A stretch of 64,000 nt of DNA from Ostrinia nubilalis (lineage: Eukaryota > Arthropoda > Insecta > Lepidoptera > Crambidae), in the NCBI RefSeq assembly GCF_963855985.1, contig NC_087099.1, positions 6,974,001 through 7,038,000 on the forward strand, in the 5' to 3' direction. The notes under the pieces are model-generated. The model saw only the letters and a program-made list of their open reading frames with translations. It did no database searches and had not been told where the DNA came from. The translations under genes and the position numbers were made by a program. Positions 28,401-43,400 of this stretch are shown one piece after another (the stretch's first letter is position 1; each line of letters begins with the position of its first letter).

Positions 28401-31400
28401 GCAGTCTAGGATGGTACATTATAATATTCTGTTTGTCAAAATGATAGTATTTTAATTCGAAAGACTGAAATCCGCCGAAGCCTTGATCTGGCAAACAATA
28501 ATAATTTTCCTGTGTATAACTGACTTAAAATAACAGAATATTCGTCTCCATTTATTATTGAAAATAAATGATATATGACTGATGATACACTCGCAGCGAA
28601 ACAAGGCGTCTGCCGGGATGCGGTATCACGTAAACGTCAATCCTAATGCGTTACACATGTCGATTTGAGCGATGCTCGGAAGCCTGCAACAATCTATTTG
28701 GGCTAAATAACCTGAGACACGGAAAAATATCCGTGAATGATTGATGAGTGAGCACGCGAATAGAACAAATCCATCGCGGCACCATCAATCTTGGCATGCG
28801 GCCCTGCCAGCGACGTATACGTCTCTAATGAAAGGAGAGCTTACCGAGCACATAAACAATCGGAAAATGTTGCCTCTAATATCCTGAAAGATAGATGGCG
28901 AACGATGTCTTCTTCATTTGGACTCTTTAAATCGGATAACGTGGTTAACGGAACACACCGCCGTCGCGAGCCGACAGTGACAAGGGTTGTATGACCGAGT
29001 CATAAATTTAACGGAATTAATGAAATTCACGTATTGCAAGTACTGTAATTAAGCAATTTGCATCTTTAATTGTCTTTGGCAGGCTGCCGGGTTTATAGAA
29101 TAAACGTTTTGGTAGCCTCCATGCATTACACGCCTGGCCTGGTGGTTTGCGTATAGGTACCAAACCACTAACGTTTGTGGTTATCTATGGGTTTGAATAC
29201 CACGGTTGACACATATTAATATGATGAGTATGAGTTTTGTAACTGGAACTTTTTACTGGAGATAATTTAGGCTGGGTTGCACCATACTACTTTAACTTTG
29301 ACAAACGTCAAAAATATGTCAAACTCCATACAAAAAACACCGGTTATCGTTATAGTTACGGTCAAAGTTAGGTGGTGCAACTCAGCCTTAATGTTCAATT
29401 ACAAGGTAAGGTAGGTAAGGTACATAAACAAAAGAACGAATGAAGTTACATAGCAAATTATTAACAAATAGTGTTCATAGATATATGTGGCATCTCAATC
29501 CAGATACAGCTTGGTAGGCGTTAGTCCCATTAACTATGGAGGCTGTACTCTCGACACTCCAGTGCGCACGACACTCTAAATTGACCTCCTGATTGATAGG
29601 GATCGGTGACAACAATGCCCACAGTAACCATTCAATTTACGTCTAAAAGCAGTTAGATTGTTTAATCTCAAACGATACTAAATATAAATATTAATTGTAA
29701 ACTTTAAAGTCTTAGGCCCGGTTTTTTGGATCGTAGTTAAAATAACCAATGGTCAAATTTGACAGATGTCAAATGACAAGTAGTTAAATATCAGAAAAAA
29801 ATGTTTTTCGAACAATGGTTAGCTTGACTTTTAGTACATTTTTTAACTATTGGTTTACATTTTGTCAATATTTAACCATTAGTAGCAAAATTTAACAATT
29901 AGTTATTTTAACTATGAATCAAAAAACTGGGCCTTAGGTGTGCTGTGTCAGAAAAGTTAAGAAAAATTAAAAATGTTATAATGATGATGATGAGAGGGAT
30001 TCCTAATTACATAATTGGCACGAAATAAGTATATTAAAGTGTAGAGGGCTCTGTACATTTTCACTGTATCTTTGAAACAAAGTCTAAGCCCTTTTTGTAA
30101 TGCAGATTATTTCGTTTGGCAGCTCTCATAATAAGATAATTTCATAGACCAGTTTCTTGACATGCCCTTACGAGCATTTCATGATAAATACTGAGCGGGA
30201 GTCTATTGACGCAGTGGCCCACTAATTTAATTCTATATTTTTTTGTGTTGTTATTGTTTATAATTTGTGCTTACTGTGATCAATAAATTCTATTCAATGC
30301 TATTCTATTCTATTCATAGAGCTACGTAATTTATAAAGCCCCATTTGACACTAGAAACCATTACACCGTTTCAGATTTTACGGAACCCTAAACATACTAA
30401 ATGGCACTAAATGTCCATTCTAGCGTAAACTACTCTAAATGGCTCTAAATATGTAATAAAAAGTACATGTTTAAGAGACAAAGTATAAACTAAACTAGGT
30501 CTCATCTCACCCCAGGGGCGAATCAGGCTGATTTGTGTGCGAGTTGTGTTAATAATTCTGTTACGCCGAGAAACTTGAGGTGCGAAATACTTAAAATATG
30601 ATATTAGAGAGGCTTCAGGCGAGTAATTAAAATATTAAAAGTGTTAGGCTCGTTCTATTTGGGGTCGTAAACAAGGCCTACATAAGTTAAACTAAGGCTG
30701 AGTTGCACCATCGTATTTTAACTGTAACAATAACATAACCGGTGCTTTTTGTATGGAGTATGACAGATTTTTGACGTTTGTCAAAGTTAAAGTAAGATGG
30801 TGCAACCCAGCCTAATATTGATAAAGGTAGCTGCAGTACAATTTTGTATTAGAATAATATTGTGGGAAACAACATTCTGACTGCAGCATTGTACTCGTCC
30901 AGTACCTACTTGAAATGACTTCGAGGCAATTTAATTAATTGGTTTGAAATATAAGGAAGGTAGCGATCACGATATTGAATACTCATGAACGTCACATCGT
31001 CTACAAATACAGAACAGTAATAACATATGAAATTGATATACATCCCATGTACATAACTACAGGTGAATAATAAATTAATCCTCAATTAAATTAATTACGA
31101 TAAACATGCTTAATTGGTAACCAATTAATATTTGTATAGTCTTATTTTGTGGTATAGGGCTATCCAAATAATGTTTTATTTAATTGAATGTCCTGCTATT
31201 AAAAAATCTAAATAATTTACCATTATTTTAGAATACTCATGAATTCAGTTTCCCAAAACACTAAAGCCCTTGGAAGTAGCTAGGAAACTAAACTTTTACA
31301 CTGTTTTGTGCCTACAGAGAAAAAAGTAAAGCACCTTTTCCGCATGGCCCTAGTCTAGTCAATTTAGATGACGCATCAAGGCAGTAGTAACGTGTTAATA

Positions 31401-34400
31401 ATGTAGCGGAGTTGACGAGCGAATGGGATTACCAGCCACTGAGAATATGATTACGGGCGGGCTCATCAGCCCTAAGTGTTTACAGATGCACGCGACGCTC
31501 GCTCGCGCGGCCGTGTTTGCTTAATTGGCTACGCGCGACAAAAGTCCACTGCCCATTGCCCACTGCCCACTGCCCACTACCCACAGCCCAAATTAGATTA
31601 CGAATCCACCCGCTCGGTCCTTCGCTACTCGCACTCACTTTACTTACCTCTTTCGCCCATAATTGACTTTACCCTAATTGAAAACGAGTCAAAGGCATCG
31701 CGATTTGGCCTTTTTGGTTTGAAAAGTATCTTTGTGTGGAAAAATATGGAACAATTTTGTTAGGTTATTTAACAAATAAGGACGAAACGTATAACTACTT
31801 TAATACATGTAAATTAATTACAGGTTATGACTTTAAACACATTTCGTACAATAAACAAAATGTTTTCTACAAGACGTCTAATGATACACATACAAGACGT
31901 TTAATGGCACATTTTGTGTAAGTTTTAAAACGGAACGTTTACGTAACGTAAAACAGAAAAATCTATTTGTAGACACAGCCATCGAAATCACTCCATTTGC
32001 GAGCGAAAGCAGCGAATGTTTGTTGTAAATAAACTCCTTTTCCAGCGTTTACTCATTTAGGTCATGCCAGCGCAGGATGCAGGCGCCAAATCTCAATTCG
32101 ATAGAACGCGATTCAAAAATTGAATTATCAGCGTCGGCACGAAAATTGCTATCTAAAAATACCTAAAACCGATTGTGGTAAATTTGAGCTGGCGAGTCTC
32201 GTGTGGCTTAACGCTGCTCGGCGTGCCCATTCATGAGTATCGATTTTATGCAAAATGCAACAAGATTCACTTGAACATGCCGACTGTAGGTAGGTATCTG
32301 TCCAGCAATTACATCGGTATCGGTATCGAAGCTAGTAAATGGTGGGGAATGTTGTCCGGCGAGTTGAAATGCGACCTGCGAAATTGAGAGAATTGAAGTC
32401 GTGTATACATGTAACATTGTGTAATTGTGGAGCCCTATATACCCCTTTATAAGATGTTGATAAAACCAATTTAGCCGGGATCCGATAGTTCCGATACCCT
32501 GTTTATTATCAGTTGCGCCTCATTTTAGTTTCGTCGGTTCCATTGTGTAAACTGAATGAGCAAACAAGTAATGCAAATTTCGGTTAGTTAAGTAATTTGA
32601 AGTTTGCAGATCATGTTCTCTGTTTGGAATGGAGCGCGAACTGTGGCTACTGAAATAATTTGAAACCGGAGTGATAAATAGGTTAAGTGTATAATGTTCC
32701 CTCTGGACACGTGGTCCGACTGCTTTGTCCGACTAATCGGACCACGTGAACTTTTTTTTCCTGTTGGTTCGATTAAGGAGTCGGACTATCAAGACTTTCT
32801 GTTCTTAAGGTTACATGGTCCGACATTTAACCGCCCAACCTATTTGAAAGAAAGAAAGAAAGATACATTTATTATTTCATTAACTCAACACTATTTAATT
32901 GCATTTTCTTGATTGAAAAACTATAACAGACCTATTCCTTTTAGTTCAAACCAAAGTTTAACTGAGTTGAACTTTCAGGAAAAAAAATCCATAGTTTCAA
33001 TAATTTTTCTAGAAATTTGAAATAAACGGAATATATTTTCCTAAAAATTCAACTATAATAAATCTATTGAATATTTTTGATAGATTTTTAGGCTAGTTTC
33101 CTAAAAAAATTTTTTTTGTCCGTCAATTTTAATATAAAAAAATATTGGACTTGAATTATTTAATTGCCAATCAAACAAATAATTTCAAAGTTATAGTGCG
33201 TTGAAGTTCCGCGTGACGTCACAACGTGCAGCACTTTTACGCACTCACTGACGTCACGGGCCTTTTCTTTAGAACTTTGGCACGCTTTATCTCTTTACAT
33301 TTTCATTAGTTTTAAAAAGTGAAAAATAGGTGTCGAGTATTTTTTGATAAGCTAACTGACGGACTAATTAAAACTCTTGCTTTTTACCCAGGAAACATCC
33401 CTATTGAAAATTTGGAAAACAAATGAATACCTACCTACATAACCTACTTATCTATAATAATATAAACATTTAGGAAATGTTTATAAAAAAAAAACCGTGT
33501 ATTTCAACTTCCTTGAAAGATTACTGAAGAAAGTTGACTTTACGGTTTTTTTCCTGAAAGTTCAATTCAGTTGAACTTTGAATTGAACTAAAAGGAGGTC
33601 GTTTTACATTGAATGAAACAATCTTTAATTAAAAATATTTATACCTTTACATATTTGTATTAATTTATTCAAATCAATATTGATTTAAATTTATTATTAT
33701 TTTATTTAATAGTGAACCTTTCCATGCCAAGCCGTTCACGAGGAAGCTCTTGTTATTATTATGACCAAAGAGCATCGCATTGGTAGTTAATATGACATTG
33801 ACACGAGAAATAGTTTCCATGGATCGATTTTGTTGCATACCACCCTAAATTTATTTCAAGTCCGATTAGTCGGACGAAGTGGAATTGCGATTCCTTGTAG
33901 TCCGATTAATCGAACCAACAGGAAAAAAAAGTTCACGTGGTCCGATTGATCGGACAAAGCAGTCGGACCACGTGTCCAGAGGGATAATGTTCTAATTTAT
34001 TTCGCCAGCGCAAAGTTGTTAGGTGATTAGGCTCTTTCTGGGGTTATATTAAATTAATTAGGTGCCCTCGACGCCAATTATCATTAAATATTAGGGCAGC
34101 TGCTATTATTTAAGCAATTTAATTCTTTTATGTATTCAAAATACAAACTAGCTAAAGATTAAAATGCTATATTTATCGATATAATTACTTCCACACGCGT
34201 ATTAGTTCCTCTAGTCTCACTTCAGTAATTAGAAGCGTTGAAGGCTCATTATGCTACAAGTTTCATAATTACGTAAGTGGTTCTTAGTGTTGTTTGATGA
34301 GCAATTTCAATGTTAGCTTTACGAGATGTTTGGCTATCCATAACTAGCAGGTTCCGTGTAAGTTATCTACATAACTTTACATAGCTACTTGTTACATTTA

Positions 34401-37400
34401 TAAGATCAGTTAGCTCGAAATTTAAGCTTAATCAATAATCAAATTGATATAATAAAGAAAGCGAACATTTCAGCTTCAGTGTTTGATTTTCAGCGTAAAA
34501 TGTAATGTATTACATTTTTTTATAATTAATTTATTAAATGTATCTTACGATACACAAAAAAGTTTTAATTCACGGTTTCGTTACCGTCCAAACGAACATA
34601 CAAATAATAAACATGAGCACAAATTCCAGCTAATTATCACGATTGCATTTTAATGTGCAATTAAAATTAGCAGGCCCGAGTTAATTTAACTAATACAATT
34701 TGGGAAACGTCGAACATTTAACGCGTTCCATAATTACAAACGATAAACGAAACTGTAAAAGCTAAAGTTATAAATGTGATTACAAACAAACATAAGCTCG
34801 TAAATTGTCTGGGCGACTACGGCGTAGTACTGTAGCACTGTAGCACCGTAGAATAGCTACGACAGAGTGTTGTCATAATTTTTATTATTATTAGCTACTT
34901 TATTGTGCACCGAAATTCCGTGGTTGGCCGCTTTTAGGGTTGACTTGAAAGACACTACTTTAACGAGGGAATACTTCAAATTTCACCTTGAAATATAAGG
35001 GGTTTCCGGTTAAAATAACGAGAAAATATGTTACAAAATTTAGGAAAATTGCGTTATCTTCTTTGTCTCGTCTTGAATATCACCCGGCAATTTTGTCTTG
35101 ATGTCTTGCTATTTTTGAGAGATATTGTTTGTAACTCGCAACATTAACCTCAACATATGAATAACATGAATTTTATGATTTTCCTTATCCAGTGTGGCAA
35201 AGTCGTGATTAAATTCGGAAGCATTAAAAAGTGAAATGTGAAATATTTCAAGCAAATAAGATCAAATTGTCTTTATTTTTAGCACAGCGCCTCGTTATTA
35301 TTTTCCTGTCGAAATTTTAAGTGACGGGACGGAGAGAATGAAATGAAACAATACAATATGTAACAGCAAATGTTGCGAAAGGAACGTATCGAGTCGGTAT
35401 GAAGGTTATAAAAATATTTGGAGGACAGCTTGGGGTTATATTGCCGTTATAAATCAGTGTTGGCGATAGCGCGCGGTGGCGTCGGCGCCGACGCGTGTCG
35501 TGTCGCGTGCTGCGCCGTGCCACGCGGTATCGCGCCGCGCTCGCGGCATAAATATATCGACACGACACACCTCACCACTACAATGTGTTCCGAACACACA
35601 ATCATGGCTCTAATTGAGTCGTTGTTTCACGCTAATCTGCATTGTATCGGTATTTGTACGCGTACGCAAACTATTATGAATGAAAGTAAATATTATTAGC
35701 TTTAATTAGGCACTCGTATAGATAGGAGTAATTGAATGAATTGAAAAGTAGATAGATAAGGGAAACAAACACAGTACATCTCCCAAAGATAGAATTCAGA
35801 TGCGCTTTTGATATTAATATCTGTATATTAGTATCGGTTTGCTAAGTAGTAAGTTAAATTTTAATGACGAATGGCTTAACCACTTCTTTCGAAAGAATAT
35901 AATGAAATATTCATCAGTGAATTTGGTACACTTTTTAAAGTGTTTCATTAAAGCGTACCTACATTCTTACGTAAAATGTATGTTAAAATTCTGAATTTTA
36001 AACAGTAAAGTATTTACCCTTTAAACTTAAAAGTTATGTAGGTAATTGGTCATATAGTCAAAGTAAACTCTTTGGCAATTTACGTATTTGGAATAGGTGC
36101 AAATCGTAATAGCTGTCATTGCTATGTTATGCATTTATGATAAGTATGCTGAAATCTGTCAACTTTAAAATATTGACCAGAATTATTTTTGTATCAAATT
36201 ATTAACTAAAGCCGCTGACACCAATATTTTAAGATAGAAAAGCCTACCGATCCGATTGATATTAAGTTCCATGTTTCAAAACTCATTCTTTGATGTTAAA
36301 ATGTCGTCAAGTTGTACGCGTGGATATTACGCCAACTTTACCAATTTAGCAAATCTTAAGGAACGTTCATAAATTAAATACTTTACAGACGTGGATTTTA
36401 TATCCCTATTTTTATAAAAACCAGTCTGATACAAATATGTTTTTGAGATTTTATCAGACAGGTTTTGATTTACGACCTCAACTTCAAACTGAATGCACGT
36501 CGTTCCATGCAGCGCTATTGTAAGCTTGTAAAACTTTTAGAACCGAATACCAGTTGCAGGGGATGCAATGGCTCGCGCTTCACATCGCCAGATTGGAAAC
36601 CCCTGGCCAGTTTGAAATACGCGCTCTGGATTCACTTACAGCGTTTGCTTCGTGACCGAACTCCATAGTCGCAGCTCAGCCGTAAATAAAATGTTATTGT
36701 GTCGCGGAAACCGCACATCCAAAAAGCGGGAGCGTCGCGTGAAATGCTACCGGTTTCGGCATAGACGTGGAGAAATATGGGCAGACGTGCGCAAGCGAGT
36801 TATGGCCGCCGCTCGTGCTGCGCCGAACTGCGGTGTTTTATTTTGGAAACGAAAACATGAGCAATAATGATCAGAGTACAGCATTTCGTGTGGAGCTAGT
36901 GTCGGTAATCAATTAGGTACGAATATTAAGTACCTATTACCAACACATCCAACGCGATGATCGATAGTTTATTGATTGAGTTGAATTTTGAGTTCCCATT
37001 CTATGTTTGCAAATTATCCGTGTCCTAGGAAACAGCAAAGCTATCTTTGTGATTCCGAGAAAAGTATGACTCGAAAAAAGAAAAAAAAAACAGAAACACA
37101 TAGGTATCATATAGAAAATGAGAATTTTAAGAGCTGAATTTACATTTCCAATGAAGCCATTAAGCGTAACAAGAGCTATACCGTTTTTTTATTCCAAGAT
37201 ACAACACTTTTCTGTTATAATGATGGAAGTAAAACTGCAACGAAGTTGGGATTGCTCGAACTTCAACATTTCTTCAAGATAGAAAAGAACAAAAAATAAC
37301 TAATTATGCAAATAAATAACATCTCTTGCTTCTTTTCCCTGAATTGTTTGACTGAAGTCCTAGTTTCAATACAGTTAAAATATTTCTTGACTTAATCTAC

Positions 37401-40400
37401 ATAGACATATTGCACATAAAACAATCCCGTAGAAATTGCCGGTGGCTTCCTCCGTGCATGTTATGAAAACATACTACGCCCGACCGATTTGAAAACATGC
37501 ATAAGAAAAACTTTTCTTATTACAATAATATATTCGTATTTTTGTCTGGAATTCACATGCGACATTTGAACCTAACGAAGTCAAGGCTCTTGCATGAAAC
37601 GGCTGTAAATATGTGATTTTAAAATAATAACTTATTCTTTGTTCGGCAAAGAGTTTCTTTAGATGTTTTGAGTAAAATAAAATAACCACATACCTAGTGT
37701 AGAGTCGACAGCAGATGCATTGTATATTATTGTTGTAAAATCACACCGTAAAGACTCAATAAGATACGAATAGGTATGTTGATTTTTGGACTATGTGATA
37801 GTTTTTACAAATAGATATATTTTAGAACGCAAATGAAAGTTTTAAGTTATATTTTCATGTCATAACATTTTAGCTAAGATTAATAAAATTACATTAGTAG
37901 CTGATTTTTGATTCAATAGCATTTCTTTGAATTATCACGTCATCATTTTTTGACAAAACAAGTATCATTTAGTGTGAAAATACGAAACAGAATTTGGTAC
38001 AAAGCAAAACTGGAGTATGAATGCAAAATGTGTTGATCTTATTTTAGTAGATGTGACAGTACACAGAAATGTGCGGTGAAAACTGAAATGTCGAGTGTGA
38101 TTCGTTTACGTATTGCCAAACAAACAAAGTAGGTTTCCGAATAAAATAAATTGTAAAGTAAATACGATAGGAAAATGATTAAAAAATGTAACAATATTTG
38201 TCATGAAGGTAAAGGAGTGACTACAGCGCGTTTTATCAACGAAATCATAATATATGTAAGTATAATAAAACTACATTGTATTCAATGAGCTCTAGAATAA
38301 TTTAGCGTATGTCAAGTTTCCCGGTTATAGTCTTTAAACAACGCTAAACGTTAACTTGAATAAAAGTTTAATTTTTGTAATGTTTGCAGTAGTAATTGTA
38401 CACTGAACGAAAAATAAAAGATTTGCAAATGCAAGTAGGTAGGTATCTCTTATTTTTCAGCCAGAACGAGGAAAAAAGTATTCTCTAGTTTGCGGTTTGT
38501 AGCCGTGCAGTAAAAATAAGGGGAATTTATTTTTTCCCCTTCTGACAAATTGGATAAATTTTGTGTTTCTGGCTGTTTGTATTTTACTGCACTTGTACAA
38601 GTTATTCGTGTATTGGCTGAGTAATAATGTTCCGTTGTTGAACGCTCAGAGAAATTCAAGTTTCGACTTTACGACTTCTTAGTAGGATTTATGAAGTACC
38701 TATGTAGATATGTACATACGCAGGTAAGATGTTTATGTGTAACTTGTTATCAACTAAACGAGGTTCTTGAACTAAAATTATTGGTAACAAAAGTTTATTG
38801 ACCGAACTAACCTTTCGCGCAGAAAACAATTCAATTCAGATTCCAAAGTTAATTAAAATACTGAAACAACAATGCTTAAGCTGTCATAGTTTCTAATTGA
38901 ACCAAAGCAAGTACAATTTCAACTCTAAGAAATAAAATCTGTAGTTAAATACAGTTTTCGAGTGTTGTTGTGGAATCCCAAGAATGTTGCACTAAAAGCG
39001 ATCTATTAAATTAAAATCAGAGCTGGAACACCGAAATGTACTAACGATGCCGGCTTCGTACGAACTCTCAAATATTTACAATGAAATCATGAAGCAGTGT
39101 TTTATTGTGGCACCCAGGGCACGGCTCGCTAACTCTGAATGGCCGTTGAAGGAGAGCTAGTGTATCTGCATTTCGTGCATATTCTCGTAAATGCCAGTTG
39201 CCTTGCAGCTGACTCGGAGGCAACTAGCGTAAACTTTAAGTAAGAGAAAATTTGCTTTGAAATATTTTCTAGGCGAAACTACACAGCAAATAAGGAAGCT
39301 TTATGTACACTGAGATTTATACTCAAAATAAATAACATATCAGCCGGTCTCGAGAGTTAATAAAAATTAGTTGGAAACTTCATACGTGCTCACTTTATGC
39401 CTGTCTAGATCGTTAAATAACTTCTGTGCGACATGCGGCACTTTTATTTAAATCTTCTCTTTTTACTTAGTCTTATCAAGTTCTTCTTGACTTTGTGACG
39501 TAGAAACAGTATATACGGATACGGATAAACAACAGAAATATTTTATGTTAGCCCGTAAAAATATAAGTTTACTGCTTTAATTTAATTCGAGAAGAAAAAT
39601 AAAATAAAAATATAAACCTACAAAACTAACAAACAAGCTTCCCATATAAGCCGCTCTTAAATTATTCATATCTCCAAACTGCCGAAAAGTATTAAAAAAT
39701 AAAACACAACTTCACTCTGCGTACTCTAAGCAGATTTACTCGTAATTTGTAAGGCAAATTCTTATGAATACTTCCTGCTGCACAGCTGTAATAAAATCTC
39801 GAGATTACCCTGAATTTATTCAACGTCTAGTGCAAATGGAATCGTAGTAGACAATTTGTTGTTTATTAAATCAATGGAGGTTGAATTTGAAATCAAAAGT
39901 AATCTGCTTGCGCGGAAGCGCGGAAGTAGATGGATGACAAGGAAAATACGGGAGAAAATTCAAAAGGAGCAAAGGTGGCGCGGGCGTAGAAAATTGCCTT
40001 CATTAGATAGAGGGACCCAGGGCGTTATTATGTGACACACGGAGCCGCGGCCCGCCGAGCTAGCCAATTACAACACAAACGGTATATTACCTAAAGTAAT
40101 GAGAACGTTTTAATTACGTTTCCTGCGTTTATACAGCTTACAGTGTTTATTAATAGGCGTCAAATTTGTGCGGGTTACTTTACATCGTGATGAGGCACTA
40201 ATAGACACTTTGTTATGGTCTCTTAGTTTTGTATGATTTGTTCATTCGCACCTGTGCGACTTTGAAGATGAAATCTTTTTGTTTAAGTAGCGTGTACACT
40301 GGAGCGTCATTACAATTCAAATTGTATGTTTACTGGATTTTTTTTAGTTATCTTGTGTTTTCGAATGACACAAAAAGAAGAATAGTATTGATCTGTGGAC

Positions 40401-43400
40401 GGACGATGGTTATTTGTGGTACAATTTTTTATGTTTAAGAGTAGATTTAAGGATATGTCGTGCTTACAACTCAATTTCTGTCAGCAGATTAAAGTTGTAA
40501 GTACTATTTCAATATAAGTACTGGTCGAGTGTAAAACAGCTAATAACAGTGTGTAACTAGTTTATTTACAAGTTGTTCCTACGTTGTTTTGCTTTTGCCT
40601 AGATTTAGACATCACTGTCACATTTTGTTGAAAATAGGTCATATTTTAATTCAAACCCGGGGTAATTTTCAAAATCGTCACTCTACCTAGAGGTAGAGCT
40701 GATTTCCTGGTTTTGGTGAACATAAAGTGCACTTTGAATGTAGAAGTTACAAATTCAGTTGCTTGCATTCCCACGATATTAACTGCGAGTGTACAATGTT
40801 TTTAACGTAACATGCTACGAGTATTTCTAAATCTGAGATTGTTAAGGGCGAAAACACTACTCTTGTAGCTACTGTAAAGAGATTTATCTATTTAAGCATA
40901 AGCAATCATTAAATTAGTTTGATCTGATGCTGTTTTCATTTTATTGTTTATGCTATTTTATGTTTGTGGTGCAAAGATAAAATTAATGATTTTTATTTAG
41001 AAAACCTTACACTTATACTGGCAGAAGTCGTGGTACCTGGTAAACAACAATGTTGGCGAGGCTGTATTGCAAAATGTTCGCAAAATTGCTATAGCCTTCT
41101 ATTCAAAATTCATACACCAACTGTAATTTCGAGGAAATTTATAATTTGCAAACATATCATTAGGCCAATAGAATCATTCTATAAATAAGTATTATTTATG
41201 ATTAAAATAGTTTATAATGTAGATGAGTATAAGATGGTTAGACGAGATCGACATTGTAATATAGATGCTATGCCATTTTGTTTCAAACTCCAATTTACAC
41301 GAAAATAAAAAGAAACATAAAAATAATTTAGAATGATAGGGTTATGGGCCTTGTATAGATATTTGTTACAGAGTTTAGAGCAAATAAATATTCATTCGTC
41401 AAACTAAATTTGCAAACCGTTAAAATTCATTGGAAACGTTGCTGGAAACTTTTAATACTTTTTGACGACCTCCGAAATATTTCCGTGTAATCAAATTTGA
41501 ATAGGGTGTTCATTTTAACTGAATTTATAACGACAGTATGAGCCAAAGCACACGATGCGTTGCGGCGGCGGTGCGACGTCGCTGCGTGACTGCGTCGCCT
41601 TAAAGCTTTGGTCTCGCGATCGCAACGCACAACGCTGCAATATGCGGTGACGAACACATCATTAATAAAATGTCTAGAATGTTCTCTTGTTCCGTCCCAG
41701 TATGCGTCAGCGGTGAAGAGCAATTCGTCGCAGTTTGCGTCAGCCGCGTACGCAGCGTTGTGCGTTGCGATCGCGAGACCGAAGCTTTACATAGTGGCGA
41801 GCACCGCAAATCTTTGCGGTGCGGTGCCGCAATGCATCGTGTGCTTCGGCTCCTAAATGACAGCAATCAGTAAGTTGCGTAGGCGTCACGAGCGGACGAG
41901 TGTTTAAGTTCTGCCATTCCATAGATATTTTACGATATGTAGTAAGAACTGTAGACGAACTTTGTATCTCATAGCTCGGGTCGGCTTGTTTATGGCAATC
42001 GGCGTCGCAATGAACCGGGACCAACTTCAGCGGCAGAGTTGAGTAACAAATTGCAGTGGAGCTGACAACTCGCAAATAATCATACAAGGTAAGTTCGAGC
42101 GTCGAAAGTTCTGACTCTGATGGCAATAAGCTTCCGATGGTCAATCAAGAGTAATTTCAAACGCTTTGTGTTGGAAAAGTGATTAATAATACAATAAATG
42201 GTATGTATGTATGTAAACATAGTTAATGTTTGTTTGTAAAATTTGCCTTCTAGATGTATTGATTGGATTCATGAGAGAAATGTGATACGTATGTTGAGAG
42301 AGACACAAATAACCAAAACTTGTTTATGAGATATTATGTGAATGTAAACTATGATTAAACTTTGTCAGCTTGAAAATACCAGTAATATCGAAGCGAGAGT
42401 TTATTAATGTTTGCTGAGCTCTTCTTTTGAATCTGCAAGGCTGATTGCAAGGGCTTAATATCATATGAATAAATAGTTACTCGTACCTATATTCAGAAAT
42501 ATCAGACAATATCCATCGTTTCGTTAATTAATTGGCTGAATCGGCGCAAACGAGGTGGACGAAATGTTGACTATTTTTGGTGCAAATAATAAAATAAAGT
42601 CGCCGTAATTTTGTAAGGGAACGCTTTGATCATTGTTTACCGACCAAAATACACTTTCTTTCTAGATTTTAGTCGAATCCTTTTAATTAGGAGGTCGTTG
42701 TCATCACGCGGGTTTGGTCCTCCAGAATTCCTGCGGTACTCTCTCGCGACTTCAAACAAAATAGGTACGTAATTTGTTTACTTTGTGTTTTGTAACGGGC
42801 CTTTATACTTCGCTATTTTTGCCTTATATTTACGATAAAAGTGGTCAGGCCTTTGTCTTGTAGCTAATAATTTTGTGATTTTCAAAGATCTGTGACGACC
42901 GTCTTATATATTCTGGTTCTGTTTCAAGTACAAAGAGCAACAAAGTTCACTGAATCTAGTCCTGTAATGTTTCTTTCTTACATTTGTTTACAATGTTACT
43001 TTGAATAATTAAAATTATATTTTGTAGTTCTTAGCCAAGGGTTGGACAATCCAGAATGGAAAGTTTAGTCAGAATCCCACTCGCATTGAGTTCATAAATT
43101 GTTTGTGTAATTAAGTTAAATATAGACTCCAAAAGTATTAACAGTAGTTAAATAACGTTTCGTATTACGTATGGAGGTTTCTTTAACAAACTCAAACCAC
43201 CCACTGAAAGTGATCAATTTGTATTTAATTAGTTATTGAAATTAGGGCATCCATACGTATCTATAGCTATACGCTTTATGTAAGTACTCATAAGACCGAT
43301 GCAACTCTTTCTGCCCCACAAAACCTCTCTAAGCTGGATTAGCCCCGCCGTTAGTGTCCACGTTGTCGCCGTATGTCGTCACATGGAGCATGGATTGACG

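Noticed and set aside
31547..31588. CRISPR-like short repeats
   Set aside because: Seven-base units with no spacers: a simple minisatellite in a eukaryotic intron.
41600..42144. Several overlapping open frames on both strands
   Set aside because: They are produced by the GC-rich fold-back MITE at 41540-41852, whose palindrome gives matching frames on both strands.
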